Shown here piece after piece: positions 32,432-42,714 of a DNA stretch of 64,000 bases. The stretch lies in contig CAZAJF010000003.1 of assembly GCA_964485395.1 (NCBI GenBank), forward strand, positions 62,001 to 126,000, in the 5' to 3' direction. The notes beneath the pieces were generated by a model. The model did no database searches, had not been told where the DNA came from, and saw only the letters and a list, made by a program, of their open reading frames with translations. Source of the DNA: JANNSO01 sp964485395. Its GTDB lineage: Bacteria; Spirochaetota; Spirochaetia; Treponematales; UBA12059. The position numbers and the translations under genes are program-made. Within the stretch, counting starts at the first letter, position 1. Each line of letters starts with the position of its first letter.

Positions 32432-35044
32432 ATGCACCCAAAAGTTTTTAAGAGAATCGCCGGCGCCCATGCCCATGAGGCCCTTGGAGCCGTAAGCTCT
32501 CAGCAGCATCCGGCTACGACGCAGTCTATCGCCGCGGGGCTGCTTCATAAGGCCGCCTGCTCTGCCCTCCTCGCTGGATTCGCCGGTTCCGCGGCACGCG
32601 CCCACAAGGCTGCCGTCGCTGCCCAAGGGGATTCCTCTGGTGGCCTTCTCAAGATCGCTGGCAGGCTCCGGGAGATTCAGCTGGAACCGGTCATGTCGGA
32701 GACGGTCGGCGCCGGCGACCAAGGTACTCCCTACGCCAGTACGCGGTTTTTGCGCGGTGCCGTTCCCGTTCCCCGCGCGCTGGAAACGACGGCCGCCGAA
32801 CGGGGCTGCGGTCTGTATGCCTTGTGTTTTTCCCCGGAGGATGTGGAAGGCAGCTTTGACGACTTGGCGAAATCCGCTTCTTCCCTGGCCGCGGCCGGAT
32901 TATTGGCCGGGCTTTTCTATCTTCCCCGCAGAACCGTTTCCGGGCTTGCGCAGAATTTCGCCATCATAACCTACGGCGTCTCCATCGAAGAAAAAACCAG
33001 GCGGGCAAAGAATCCACATGTCGGGGGAGAAACTCCCCGCATCCGCTATTCATGCCCGCTTGACGGTTTCTCGATCCGGGGCAGGCCGGCCGAGCTGATC
33101 GTACCGGGCTCCCACGTTCTGGCCGATTCAAAGGATTTCGTCTTGGTTGAGTCCTTGGCCAATGGCATGGTGCCGCTTGCCGGGCGCCGGAAACGCAGCA
33201 AGGAGGCCAAGGCCGTGCTTCGTTCCAGGGTGCGGTTTCCCATCGGCTTAAAGTTGATCGGTGTCGTCTCAGGGCTCCTCATGGCCTCGCTTTCGGCCAT
33301 GACCCTGCTGGCCTCGGTTTTTTTCCTTCAGGACGCCACGGTGCGCGTGGAGGAGAACAACCATACCGTATCGCAGATAAGCGCTATCAAGATTGACGAC
33401 GACGCCCAGAACCTCGTATCGCGCGCGAGGCTCCTGCTCGACCTCAGCTCCGGGACGGCGGCCGGCGACGCCGGTTCCAGATTTTTTCTTAACAATACGG
33501 ACATCCTCTACGTGGGGGTTCCCGGGCTTGTGTCCCTGCCCAACGAGCCCGCGCTCGCCGCGCTGGGCATCAACGCCAAGAACGCGGAGAGGGCCATCGC
33601 GCGCATCGGCACGGTAGGCTCCGCGACCATGTTCAACGCGACGCCCGAGATCGGCTCGCCAGCCCTTGGCGTCGCGGTCCCGTACCGCGAGGCCGGCTAC
33701 AGCGGCGCGCTGTACGCCCTGGTAAACTCCGACCGCTACGCGGAAGTGCTCAAGCCGCGCGGAATCGTCAGCGCCTGGGTCGTCAATACCGACGGAGAGC
33801 TGATACTGCACTCCGATACCTCACTGCTCGCCGCGCGGGTCAACTTCGGGTCTTCGCCCATCGTCAAGGCGATGCGCGAAAGCCCCGCGGACAACGGGCA
33901 GATACGCTACAGGGATTCCGACGGCGTCTCGTACATAGCCTCGTTCAAGAGGACGGTCTTCGGCGACCTCGGGGTAATCGCCTCGGCCCCCGCCGACAAG
34001 GCGTTCGAGGCGGTCTCGGACATCCAGCGGCGTAATTTTTATATAATGGGAGCGGTGCTCTCGCTCTCCATCGTGCTCATCTATTTCTTCTCGAGGACGC
34101 TTACGGAACCGGTGGGCATCTTGATGGACGCCGCGCTCAAGGTGGAGCGGGGCGAGTACGAGCTGGATATTCGGCCGCGCACGCGCGACGAGCTTGGCGC
34201 GCTGACCGAGACTTTTTTCGAGATGGGCAGGGGCTTGGCCGAGCGCGAGAAGATAAAGTCCGCTTTCGGCAAGTTCGTGAACAAGACGGTCGCCGAACTT
34301 GCCATGAAGGGCGAGATACAGCTCGGGGGCGAGCGCAGGCGGGCCACGATATTCTTTTCCGACATACGCTCCTTCACCTCGATAAGCGAAAGCATGCAGC
34401 CTGAGCAGGTCGTCGAATTCCTGAACCAGTACCTGACGCGCATGGTCGGCTGCGTCAACGACACCGGCGGTTCCGTGGATAAGTTCATCGGCGACGCGAT
34501 AATGGCCGTGTGGGGCGTTCCCGTAAGCACCGACAGGGATCCCGAGCTGGCTTTGCAGGCCAGCTTGAACATGCGCTCCTCGCTGCAGGAATTCAACATG
34601 GGCAGGGGCGGGGCGGGCAAGCCGCTGATCAAGATAGGCTGCGGCCTCAATACCGGTCCCGTGCTGGCAGGTCAGATAGGCTCCAGCCAACGCATGGAAT
34701 ACACGGTAATCGGGGATACGGTCAACCTCGCTTCGCGCATCGAGTCGCTCAACAAGCCTTTCGGCACGGACATCCTGGTTTCCGAATATACCTTATCGCA
34801 GTTGCGCGGGCAGTACATCGTGGAGCCCATGCCCATGATCCGCGTAAAGGGAAAAGCAGAGCCGCTTCGCGTGTTCGCGGTGATAAGGCACGTAAGCGAC
34901 GAAAAGGGTCCCCGTGACCTGCGCGATCTCAGGGAAATGCTCGGAATCGACGATATACGGATCGATTCCAAGCATATCGTGGAAGATTCCGAAGAGGAAA
35001 AATTCGAGATCCTGGCTGCCGCGACGGCGGAGAAATCCACGTGA
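32432..35044 (+). CDS. Membrane class III adenylate/guanylate cyclase with HAMP
   Basis: 870 aa from the ATG at 32432 (ribosome site weak; a frame to 32351 is also open). Residues 1-265 form a cytosolic N-terminal module I do not recognise. A membrane helix lies near 272-297, then an extracytoplasmic sensor of about 240 residues (Cache-like by layout), a second helix (about 535-557), a HAMP (TLTEPVGILMDAALKVERGEYELDI) and a cyclase domain. Catalytic landmarks are FFSDIRSFTS (metal Asp), DKFIGDAIMAVWG (second Asp; Lys suggests ATP as substrate) and EYTVIGDTVNLASRIE (transition-state Asn/Arg). The FecR gene overlaps its end by 4 bp. Confidence 0.88.
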   Translation: MHPKVFKRIAGAHAHEALGAVSSQQHPATTQSIAAGLLHKAACSALLAGFAGSAARAHKAAVAAQGDSSGGLLKIAGRLREIQLEPVMSETVGAGDQGTPYASTRFLRGAVPVPRALETTAAERGCGLYALCFSPEDVEGSFDDLAKSASSLAAAGLLAGLFYLPRRTVSGLAQNFAIITYGVSIEEKTRRAKNPHVGGETPRIRYSCPLDGFSIRGRPAELIVPGSHVLADSKDFVLVESLANGMVPLAGRRKRSKEAKAVLRSRVRFPIGLKLIGVVSGLLMASLSAMTLLASVFFLQDATVRVEENNHTVSQISAIKIDDDAQNLVSRARLLLDLSSGTAAGDAGSRFFLNNTDILYVGVPGLVSLPNEPALAALGINAKNAERAIARIGTVGSATMFNATPEIGSPALGVAVPYREAGYSGALYALVNSDRYAEVLKPRGIVSAWVVNTDGELILHSDTSLLAARVNFGSSPIVKAMRESPADNGQIRYRDSDGVSYIASFKRTVFGDLGVIASAPADKAFEAVSDIQRRNFYIMGAVLSLSIVLIYFFSRTLTEPVGILMDAALKVERGEYELDIRPRTRDELGALTETFFEMGRGLAEREKIKSAFGKFVNKTVAELAMKGEIQLGGERRRATIFFSDIRSFTSISESMQPEQVVEFLNQYLTRMVGCVNDTGGSVDKFIGDAIMAVWGVPVSTDRDPELALQASLNMRSSLQEFNMGRGGAGKPLIKIGCGLNTGPVLAGQIGSSQRMEYTVIGDTVNLASRIESLNKPFGTDILVSEYTLSQLRGQYIVEPMPMIRVKGKAEPLRVFAVIRHVSDEKGPRDLRDLREMLGIDDIRIDSKHIVEDSEEEKFEILAAATAEKST

Positions 35045-37773
35045 CGAAAAAAAAGCGCGACCTGGTCGTGCTGACGGCGGGGATCGCGGCTTCCCTGATT
35101 TTCCTCTCCGCGTTATATTTCGATATCAACAGGCAAGGCGTGGCCGGAAGCAAGGTTCCCGTCGGAACGCTGGTCTCCAAAAAGCGGGTTGCGCAGCGCC
35201 GTTCGGCCGACCGCGTCGTCTGGACGCCGATAAACCGCGAGGAGCGCCTTTACAACCTGGACGCCGTGCGCACGGATGCGGGATCTTCCGCCCTGCTGAG
35301 GCTGGACGACAATACGGAAATATTGCTTGAGGAGAATTCCCTCGTGATCCTCGATTTTTCGGAAACGAAAAAAACCATAGAATTCCTTGAAGGCTCGGTG
35401 ATCGCGAGGCGCGGAAGCTCCTCCCCGAAGGAAGCCGGAACCAAGGCGGGGGCCGCCCAGATCGTCATAAAGGCCGACAAATCCGAGATATCGCTGGCAG
35501 CAGGGACTCTGGACATAAAGAGGAGCGTGGATAAAACCCTGGCCGTCGGGGTAAGCGGGGGAAGCGCCACCGTGCGGGACAAAGACGGCACCAATACGAT
35601 AACCGAGACGCAGAGCGTTTCCATCGGCTCGGGAGAAACCAAGGTGAGGGAAGTCTTGCTGGTTCCCCTGGCGCCGACGGCCGGCTCCATAGCGTTCGGC
35701 GACGGTCCCCGCGTGAATGTTTCCTTTACCTGGTCATCGGCGGACGCGAAGCCGCCGTACCTGGTGGAAGTATCGGACTCAAGAGATTTTTTAATAACGC
35801 AGACTGCGCGTTCGCAGGGAAAATCGGCGAGCATGCCTTTGGCGGCCGGCGACTATTTTTGGCGCTTGGGCGACTCCGCGGGCTTGCTGTCCAAGGCGCA
35901 GCCGTTTTCGGTGGTCGCGGATATCGCGCCGGAGGCTTTGGCCCCGGCCAACGGCGCGGAGTTCGGCTTTAGGAACGAAGCTCCCGCCATGCGCCTGACT
36001 TGGAAAACGGCGGCCGGCGTTTCGGCCTATGAATACGAGTTGGCGGAAGACAAGGAATTCCTTGCAGTTACTCTGCGGGGCACTACCTCGAACGCCTCGG
36101 CGCAGCTGCCGCCGCTCGCGGAGAAAACTTATTTTTGGCGCGTGCGCGCGCGTTACGACCATAGCGGCATTACCGCGGGAAAATATTCTGAGACCCGATC
36201 TTTTATCCTGAAGAAGCAGGCCGAGATGGTCTCGCCCGCAATTGCCCTGCCGGAGGACGGCAGCAAGATCGACCTGGCGGCGGCGCTCGCAGGCGGAACC
36301 GTGTTTGCGTGGAATGCGTCCCCCGACGCGAAGAGCTATGAGCTCTCGGTGTTCGCGGGTGCGGACCCTCGTAAGATAGTGGCGACTTGGTCAGGCTCCT
36401 CCACGTTCGCGAAGCCGGTCTTGCAAGTAGATGCCGGTGAATATCGTTGGACGGTTCGAGCCATGGCCGCGGACGGAACCTCCTCCAAGCCGTCGGCCGC
36501 GAGGGCGTTTACCGTTACGAAACGAATCGCGCCGGTCGCTGTTTCCCCATCCGACGAATTGGAACTGGAACAGCGGGCTCCCGCGCTCGTAGGTTTCGGG
36601 TGGACCGGCACGGGCGAGGTCAAGCTGTCCGTCTACTCCGATTCCGCGATGAAGAATGAAGTGACCGGAACCTCCACGACGGCATCCCGCGCGTCCCTGT
36701 CCATTCCATCGTACGGCACATATTTCTGGACTGTCTCCAGCCCGGACGGCAGCTCGCCGCCGCGAACGCTTACGCTTACGAAGCCTCTCGGCTCTCCAAC
36801 GCTCCTGCAGCCGGCTCAAGCCTTCCAGCTCGAGGTTGTTTCAGTGTCCGGCGTATCTTTTCAGTGGTCCGCGGTCGAAGGCGCCTCCGGTTACCGCTTT
36901 GCGCTCTGGAAGGCGGGAGAGGACAAACCCGTGGCAGAGCAGGTTCTCGCGAAGACCGGTTGCGAGATTCCTGCGGGCCTCGTTTCCTCGGGCGAGTATT
37001 CCTGGTCTGTGCAGGCTTTACAGGAAGCCAAGGGAAAGACGCCCAAGTCCGGGCAGGCTTCTTTCGCGAGCTTCGGCGTATCCATGGTCAGGATTACCCA
37101 GGCCCCCAAGATTACGCTGCCGAAGGAAGGAAGCCTCATAGACGGACTTTCGGCGCTCCGGGGCGGAATAAAAATTTCCTGGAGGGCCTCCGAGCCGAAA
37201 GCTTCGTACAGCGTGAGGCTTGAGTCCGCCGAAAAGCCGGGACACGCGATCCTTGAAAAGAGGACCAGTGAAGTTTCGGTTACATTTCCGACCCCTGGAG
37301 CCGGTTCATACTCGGTGTCGATCGAGGGCGAGGCTTTTGACGGGGTGCTTCTTCCCGTGGCAAAGGAGAAATTCCGAGTCGGCGCCGTGCAGGCGCTTCC
37401 GACTCCGGAGATCACGCATCCGTCGGGCGGCTCGAGGAACGACATGACCAACGCCGATTCATTCACGTTTTCCTGGATGCCGGTCTCCGGCGCCACTGCC
37501 TACGAGATAAGCCTTTCGCAAAAACAGGGCTCTCGCCGGATTTTCTCGAGGATCGTGGAAAAAGCCGCCAGTTACGTTTTTCGCGAGCTGGAGAACCTCG
37601 ACGTGGGTGAATTCATATTTACCGTCAAGGCCCTCTCTCTCGCCGCCGATGGTTCCCTCGAGCGCTCCAGTCTTGAAACTTCGAAGGAGTTTTCCATGGT
37701 CCTGAGCCCCAAGGCCGCGATTTCCCCCGCTCTGGTCTCCCCTAAGGAATTATATGTGCCGCCAAAACCATAA
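35041..37773 (+). CDS. FecR-domain protein with multiple fibronectin-III-like repeats
   Basis: 910 aa, starting at GTG 35041 within the cyclase stop region (GTGA). One membrane helix at about 7-27 anchors an extracytoplasmic part. FecR domain lies at about 55-130 (VWTPINREERLYNLDAVRTDAGSSALLRLDDNTEILLEENSLVIL), followed by five or more similar ~90-residue beta-sandwich units recognised by F-x-W-x-A/S...YELSVFA / Y-x-FxLW patterns (FTWSSADAKPPYLVEVSD, FAWNASPDAKSYELSVFAG, FQWSAVEGASGYRFALWK, FSWMPVSGATAYEISLSQ). Likely a periplasmic bridge or sensor between the cyclase and the beta-barrel protein encoded next. Confidence 0.85.
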   Translation: MTKKKRDLVVLTAGIAASLIFLSALYFDINRQGVAGSKVPVGTLVSKKRVAQRRSADRVVWTPINREERLYNLDAVRTDAGSSALLRLDDNTEILLEENSLVILDFSETKKTIEFLEGSVIARRGSSSPKEAGTKAGAAQIVIKADKSEISLAAGTLDIKRSVDKTLAVGVSGGSATVRDKDGTNTITETQSVSIGSGETKVREVLLVPLAPTAGSIAFGDGPRVNVSFTWSSADAKPPYLVEVSDSRDFLITQTARSQGKSASMPLAAGDYFWRLGDSAGLLSKAQPFSVVADIAPEALAPANGAEFGFRNEAPAMRLTWKTAAGVSAYEYELAEDKEFLAVTLRGTTSNASAQLPPLAEKTYFWRVRARYDHSGITAGKYSETRSFILKKQAEMVSPAIALPEDGSKIDLAAALAGGTVFAWNASPDAKSYELSVFAGADPRKIVATWSGSSTFAKPVLQVDAGEYRWTVRAMAADGTSSKPSAARAFTVTKRIAPVAVSPSDELELEQRAPALVGFGWTGTGEVKLSVYSDSAMKNEVTGTSTTASRASLSIPSYGTYFWTVSSPDGSSPPRTLTLTKPLGSPTLLQPAQAFQLEVVSVSGVSFQWSAVEGASGYRFALWKAGEDKPVAEQVLAKTGCEIPAGLVSSGEYSWSVQALQEAKGKTPKSGQASFASFGVSMVRITQAPKITLPKEGSLIDGLSALRGGIKISWRASEPKASYSVRLESAEKPGHAILEKRTSEVSVTFPTPGAGSYSVSIEGEAFDGVLLPVAKEKFRVGAVQALPTPEITHPSGGSRNDMTNADSFTFSWMPVSGATAYEISLSQKQGSRRIFSRIVEKAASYVFRELENLDVGEFIFTVKALSLAADGSLERSSLETSKEFSMVLSPKAAISPALVSPKELYVPPKP

Positions 37774-39424
37774 AAACGCCATTGCCGCGCTCGCGCTGTT
37801 TTTCTCGCTTGTTTTTTATGGGTATGCCCAGGATGCCCCCTTGCCCAGATTGGAATGGGATGCCGTAGAAGGCGCGCGCAACTACGAAGTGCTTATTCGC
37901 AGGGTGGGTGAGTCCGAGCCGTTTTTCAGAGAATCGGTGGAAACCACCTTCCTGGAAATGTCCCTGGATCCGGGCTCTTACGAAATAATGATAAAAGCCT
38001 ACAACGTATTCAGGAAAACATCCACGGAGGGCGTGTGGACTCCCTTTGCGGTGCGCGTGAGCGCCGATATAAAAAACATATCAGTAATTGAATCTTCACT
38101 TTATTCCGGAGCTCCTTTCGGGCGGATGCGCATAGCGGGCATCGGTTTGCTGCCCGCGACGATCGTGCGGCTGGAATCCAGGGGAACGGAGATTACCGCG
38201 TCTTCCGTGACGGAAAAGGGAGGAGCGCTTGAGGCTCAGCTGGATACGTCGAGCCTGCCTTCCGGTGCCTACGACCTGGTGCTCGAGAATCCGGGCGGCA
38301 GGGTAGCCAAGCTGTCCGGCGCCGTCAAAGTCCTGGTGCGCGTTGCCCCCGAGGTAGCCGCGATAGATCCCGATATTCTCGCCAACGATCGGGCTTATCC
38401 CGAATTCGCCGTTCTCGGCAAAGGTTTCAGGCAAGGCCTGTCTCTCCGGCTTGCCCTTCGCGGCGACGCCGCCTCGATACCGCCCGGAAGGATAATCAGC
38501 GTTACGGACACAAAAATACTGGTTACCCTGAATTTGGCGGAAAAAATTGCCGGCGATTATGATGTCATCGTGACCAATCCAGGCGGGCTTGAATCAAAAA
38601 TAACGGTACAGGTCATCGATGCGATGGCCGGCGCGCGGCTCCCCGTAAAGCAACCGGAGCAGCCAACGGTTTCGGTGCCGGCCGCAGTTCCGGTTCCGGT
38701 TCCGGCTGCGGTTTCGCCTCAAGCGGTTGTTACCGTGCCGGCGTCGGTTCCGCCTTCTGCGATCGAACCCGTAGTTACGCCTGAACCGGTAGTTACGCCT
38801 GAACCGGTCAAGGAACCGGAGACGGTGGCGGCAGTAGCTCCAATCCCGGTAGAAGCCGTAAATCCGGTCGAGGTTTCCAAGGCCAGCCCGGCGGATGTCC
38901 GCTCTTCGAGCGTTTTCCTGGGATGGCGACCCGCGTTCCTGATGTCGCCTCTATGGTCTGCGGCGTATGGCCACGGCTATTTGGCCGGAGAGTTGGCGCT
39001 CAATCTACCCATTGGCGGCGTGTTTTCCAAAAATGCGTTTCTGCGCATGCTGTCCGTGGAGGTGCGCGTCGATTCAGCCTCGTATCAAGGCGTAACCGAC
39101 CCTGTGGTGCTGACGATGGCAAGCGCCGCGGAATTGTGCGTGAGCACCAGCCTTATCCTGTCCTGGCAGCCGATATCCGGCCTTCCGCTCTTCGTAAACG
39201 CGGGCGGCGGTTTCGGTCTTGCCGTAACCACCGTGGCGCGCGACGGCATAGCCGGTCCCCTGCGCGTGGTAAGCCAGGATTCCAGCGTGCTGGCGGGACT
39301 GTCCGTCGCGTATCGCATCCGCCGGTTTATCGTGGAAGCCGGAGCCGATTGGCAGGCCTTTTACTATATCGGGGTTCCCCTGAATACCGTACGGCCGCTT
39401 GTCAGAATAGGTTATTTATTTTAA
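37754..39424 (+). CDS. Exported protein with IPT/TIG-like domains, Pro-rich linker and C-terminal beta-barrel
   Basis: 556 aa. Signal peptide to about residue 25 (FYGYAQDAP). One FN3-like unit (LEWDAVEGARNYEVLIRR, about 32-105) matches those of the preceding gene. Two TIG-like units follow (SGAYDLVLENPGGRV and AGDYDVIVTNPGGLESK). A Pro/Val/Glu-rich linker (about 300-375) contains an 18-bp tandem duplication (EPVVTP twice). The last 170 residues alternate hydrophobic/polar, end in Phe (RIGYLF) and look like an outer-membrane barrel. The start overlaps the FecR gene by 20 bp, so it is coupled to it. Confidence 0.78.
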   Translation: MCRQNHKNAIAALALFFSLVFYGYAQDAPLPRLEWDAVEGARNYEVLIRRVGESEPFFRESVETTFLEMSLDPGSYEIMIKAYNVFRKTSTEGVWTPFAVRVSADIKNISVIESSLYSGAPFGRMRIAGIGLLPATIVRLESRGTEITASSVTEKGGALEAQLDTSSLPSGAYDLVLENPGGRVAKLSGAVKVLVRVAPEVAAIDPDILANDRAYPEFAVLGKGFRQGLSLRLALRGDAASIPPGRIISVTDTKILVTLNLAEKIAGDYDVIVTNPGGLESKITVQVIDAMAGARLPVKQPEQPTVSVPAAVPVPVPAAVSPQAVVTVPASVPPSAIEPVVTPEPVVTPEPVKEPETVAAVAPIPVEAVNPVEVSKASPADVRSSSVFLGWRPAFLMSPLWSAAYGHGYLAGELALNLPIGGVFSKNAFLRMLSVEVRVDSASYQGVTDPVVLTMASAAELCVSTSLILSWQPISGLPLFVNAGGGFGLAVTTVARDGIAGPLRVVSQDSSVLAGLSVAYRIRRFIVEAGADWQAFYYIGVPLNTVRPLVRIGYLF

Positions 39425-39458
39425 ATAGTGCGCACAGGAGCGGGTCGCCGCCTCTTCG

Positions 39459-42143
39459 TCAAGGCAGCTCAAGCTCATAGGCTCCGATGCACCAGGGAGT
39501 CGGCGCGGCCCGGGGAGCGCCCGTAAAATCGTCCGTAAAAAGAATAAGGACACCGGCGGCATTCCCCGCGGCGGAAAGGTCCAAGCCGCCGTCGGTGGGC
39601 GTCCCGGCCGCGATATATCCTACGATGCCGTTGACGGCGCTCGCAGTCGGAGAAAAATCATAGGCAAAAAATGCATCTGCGTCGGAAGGTCGGGCGCTGC
39701 CACCGGAAAAGGTGTCGCCGAGGTCGGAGCTCGCCGAACCGGTGACGCCGTTCCAGAGGCCGCTCCAGCCGGGCGCGGTTGGTCTCAGCAAGGCAAAGTC
39801 GAAAGTGTCGGTGGTCGTCCAACCCGATTCGACATCGTCATCGTAAAAATGGGGATAGCTTGGGTAGATTCCGTCATTTATGCTGAAATACGCGTTGTAT
39901 CCCAGGGATGCCGGATTGGCGTCTGAATCCCCTGCGTGGTTCGCTTCCTTTATGCAGGCTTCGGAGTCGTCGCCGCATGCAATGATGATGTTGTTGATGA
40001 TTGCGGGATTGGTCCTGCAGGCGGGCACGCTTCCCGAATTGGAAGGAAAGAGAAAGATGCCGCTGCCTTGATCCGCCAAGGTTCCCAAGATCGTGTTGTT
40101 GACGATCTCGGGCGCGGTCAAGCTCCCGCTTTCCGCCCTGAGGTAAATGCCCGATGACATAGTGCTTGGGGAAATCCCCTTGGCCCTGCTATTGCCAGCT
40201 ATAATATTATTACGAATCGAAATCCCCGAATTCGACGCGCTGCCTGAGATCAGGTAGATCCCGTCACCCCTGGCCGCATGGCCGCCGTAGATCTTGTTGC
40301 GTTCGATGATGCAGGGATTGGCGACTGTAGCGTTGACGTTTTCCAGGTAGATTCCGGCGCTTTGCCCGTTTGACATTCCCCCGCGGATCTGCGTGTTGGC
40401 TGAAACGCTTATCGGGGCCGGCCCGATTCCCTCAATTCTGATGGCGGCCCTGATATCGGCGTGGGCTGGGTCACCTGAGTCTTCCGCCGCAATGGTGGAC
40501 CCCGTAATCGTGGGGCTGGAAGCAATCGATAGGACGCCGTACGCGGGTCCCGAATATCCCGCTGTCAGCGTGCGCCCCGTTATGGCCGAGCCCTGGCTTA
40601 TCTCGCCAACCGCGCCGTTACTGAAAATAACGCCGATGGCCGTTCCGCCCGAGCCGCCGTTCGCTACGCAGTCTCTGAGGATCAGGCTTGAACCGACCGC
40701 AGCCGCACCCGCCGAGCGTATCGTGCCGAATCCTCCGGAGAGGATGCAGTTGCGCAGGGTCAGCGGCGTGTCGCCCGCCCCGAGAACGGCCGTGGAGTGG
40801 GTGTTCGCGGGGGAAGCGGGTATTATATTCCTGACGGTAAGGTTTTCGATGGCCATGGTACCGGCAAAGCCGGTTTCGGTAAAGATTGCCGGGCTCGGAA
40901 AGTCGGCGCCCATGGCGGGGTCGGCCGACGCGCGTGATAGAATAGTTACATTGGCTATGGGATCCGAGGCCGTGAAAGCCGGATCGTAGCCTCCGCGTAT
41001 CGTGATCAGGTCTCCCGCGAGGCGGATACCGCCGTCGTCGGCGTAGGTGCCCGCTGCGACGCGTATTTCCTGGGCCGTGCCCAGGTCCAAATCCGCGAGC
41101 AGGTCGACCGCCGCCTGGAGGCTTGCCTTGGGATGGGCGGCGGAGCCAGAGTCGGCATCGTTTCCGGCAGGACTTACGCAGACCGCATCCGAATAATCAT
41201 AGGTAAAGGCTCGGCTCGCCTGGATTCCCCAAGTGCTCTGTGCCCACACGTTCAGCGTGACCACCGAGGCGTTGAGCGGAATCCTTACGCCAGTATATTG
41301 CGTGGAGGAAGCATCGGCGGGGGCGTTGACGGCGTACCGTATGTCCATTCCGCCGCGTAATCCTCGGATGCGGGTGCTGAAGCCGGGAAGGGTCAGGCCT
41401 TCCGGGATCGCCGGATAGGCGCCCGGCTTATCGTTGATCCTGCCGTCTGCGGCTACGAAGGCGGCAGGCGTATCCTTGTCAGCGGCGATGAGCGCGCTCT
41501 GTGTGGTTCCCCACACCGCGAAACCGTCCACTTTTATTTGAGCGCTGAGCACATAGGATCCAGAGGCGAGGCTGAGCGGATTTGCCGTTTGCGTTCCGCC
41601 GTTGATCGGACCGGAGAAGACCGTGACGATGCTTCCGTCCGGGGCTTCTGCCTGGATTACCGCCTCGCATGCGGATCCCGTGACATCGGTTTCCGTCCAC
41701 GATAGGCTGGCGGAAAGCGTACCGTTACCGGCAGGCATCGTAAGATTCAATGGCTGGGTGAGGCTTTCCCGGGTAACCGTAACGGCGACCGTTCCCACGG
41801 CAAGCACGGATTCCGAGGCGTCCAGGGCTTCGATGCGGAAGGTCCAGTCGCCGAGAGCGATGCTTCCGGTGGAATAATCGGCTATGGAGGCGGCCGGCAC
41901 GAGAACCGTTTCATACACGAGATCCGTCGGTCCGACACCGCTGACGCGATAATTGGCTATCGAAGCGGTATCGTATCCGCTGCCGCCAGGTATGAATCGG
42001 GAGCTTTCCATAGACTTGCCAGGCAGCGCGTTTCGGGTAGGTTTTGGGGCGACCGGCATGTCGCAGGCGGCGAGGAGCAGGGAGACAATTACTATTATAT
42101 AGAAGAAAGCGGCGGGTTGAGCGCGATTGCGGCTCGCCATCAT
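39459..42143 (-). CDS. Secreted lipoprotein with right-handed parallel beta-helix repeats
   Basis: 894 aa. The signal sequence ends in LLLAAC (good lipobox, Cys near 27). The N-terminal ~300 residues are beta-sandwich-like. From about 315, VCVSPAGNDADSGSAAHPKASLQAAVDLL is the DUF1565-type entry to a right-handed parallel beta-helix, followed by many LTVRNIIPAS / IRNNIIAGNS / IVNNTILGTL rungs. The overall design matches surface-exposed carbohydrate-binding or adhesion proteins; catalytic residues cannot be assigned. The ATG at 42143 overlaps the stop of the upstream lipoprotein gene (ATGATGA), and a second ATG lies at 42140. Confidence 0.8.
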   Translation of the reverse strand: MMASRNRAQPAAFFYIIVIVSLLLAACDMPVAPKPTRNALPGKSMESSRFIPGGSGYDTASIANYRVSGVGPTDLVYETVLVPAASIADYSTGSIALGDWTFRIEALDASESVLAVGTVAVTVTRESLTQPLNLTMPAGNGTLSASLSWTETDVTGSACEAVIQAEAPDGSIVTVFSGPINGGTQTANPLSLASGSYVLSAQIKVDGFAVWGTTQSALIAADKDTPAAFVAADGRINDKPGAYPAIPEGLTLPGFSTRIRGLRGGMDIRYAVNAPADASSTQYTGVRIPLNASVVTLNVWAQSTWGIQASRAFTYDYSDAVCVSPAGNDADSGSAAHPKASLQAAVDLLADLDLGTAQEIRVAAGTYADDGGIRLAGDLITIRGGYDPAFTASDPIANVTILSRASADPAMGADFPSPAIFTETGFAGTMAIENLTVRNIIPASPANTHSTAVLGAGDTPLTLRNCILSGGFGTIRSAGAAAVGSSLILRDCVANGGSGGTAIGVIFSNGAVGEISQGSAITGRTLTAGYSGPAYGVLSIASSPTITGSTIAAEDSGDPAHADIRAAIRIEGIGPAPISVSANTQIRGGMSNGQSAGIYLENVNATVANPCIIERNKIYGGHAARGDGIYLISGSASNSGISIRNNIIAGNSRAKGISPSTMSSGIYLRAESGSLTAPEIVNNTILGTLADQGSGIFLFPSNSGSVPACRTNPAIINNIIIACGDDSEACIKEANHAGDSDANPASLGYNAYFSINDGIYPSYPHFYDDDVESGWTTTDTFDFALLRPTAPGWSGLWNGVTGSASSDLGDTFSGGSARPSDADAFFAYDFSPTASAVNGIVGYIAAGTPTDGGLDLSAAGNAAGVLILFTDDFTGAPRAAPTPWCIGAYELELP

Positions 42144-42562
42144 TGAATCCTGAATTCAAGCTGCTGCACGTATTTGAATCCGCCGCTACTGAGCTCGACG
42201 GCCAGTTCATACGTACCGGCTTGCAGTACCTGCAGTTCGGCTGTCTGGCTCGTCTGATTTTCGAGGATCGCGCCGTTCAGGAACCAGCGATAAAGAGCCC
42301 CGGTTCCCAGGCCATGCGAGACGGTCGCTGAGAGCGTTGTCCCGGTTTGCGAGTCGTAGGCGATAGCGTTGAGGTCGGTCTCTGTCGTTATCAGGGAAAT
42401 TTGAAGCGCGGCTGCCGTTGCGGAAACCGGTAAAATTGTGGTGCTCGTAAGGGTGATGGGACGATAAATTCGCACGCTCGGCGATAAATCAGCGCGCGTA
42501 CAGGAGTCCATGGCCAGTATGGCAAGAATAATGAGGGCGCCGAAGTATCGTTTCATAAGCAT
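42140..42562 (-). CDS. Small putative lipoprotein
   Basis: 140 aa. Signal peptide MLMKRYFGALIILAILAMDSC with a relaxed lipobox (MDSC). The mature part is a single beta-sandwich-like domain (LSATVSHGLGTGALYRWFLNG, then QVLQAGTYELAVELSSGGFKYVQQLEFRI), of the PKD/Ig-like type. Starts at 42574 (GTG), 42562 and 42556 are possible; 42562 has GGTGG 8 bases upstream. It is coupled to the beta-helix lipoprotein by a 4-bp overlap, so the two surface proteins may act together. Confidence 0.7.
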   Translation of the reverse strand: MLMKRYFGALIILAILAMDSCTRADLSPSVRIYRPITLTSTTILPVSATAAALQISLITTETDLNAIAYDSQTGTTLSATVSHGLGTGALYRWFLNGAILENQTSQTAELQVLQAGTYELAVELSSGGFKYVQQLEFRIQ

Positions 42563-42714
42563 TGAGTATACCACCGGTTTGTAAATTTTCCAGGGTATAT
42601 TTATCTACCAATTGCCCCGCAAGAAGCATTTCGGGTATGCTAACAAGTCTTTCCGTAAGTTTTCAGGTTGTTTTACCGGAAAATCGAAGCGGAAAGGCAA
42701 AAAAGGAAGGTTCT

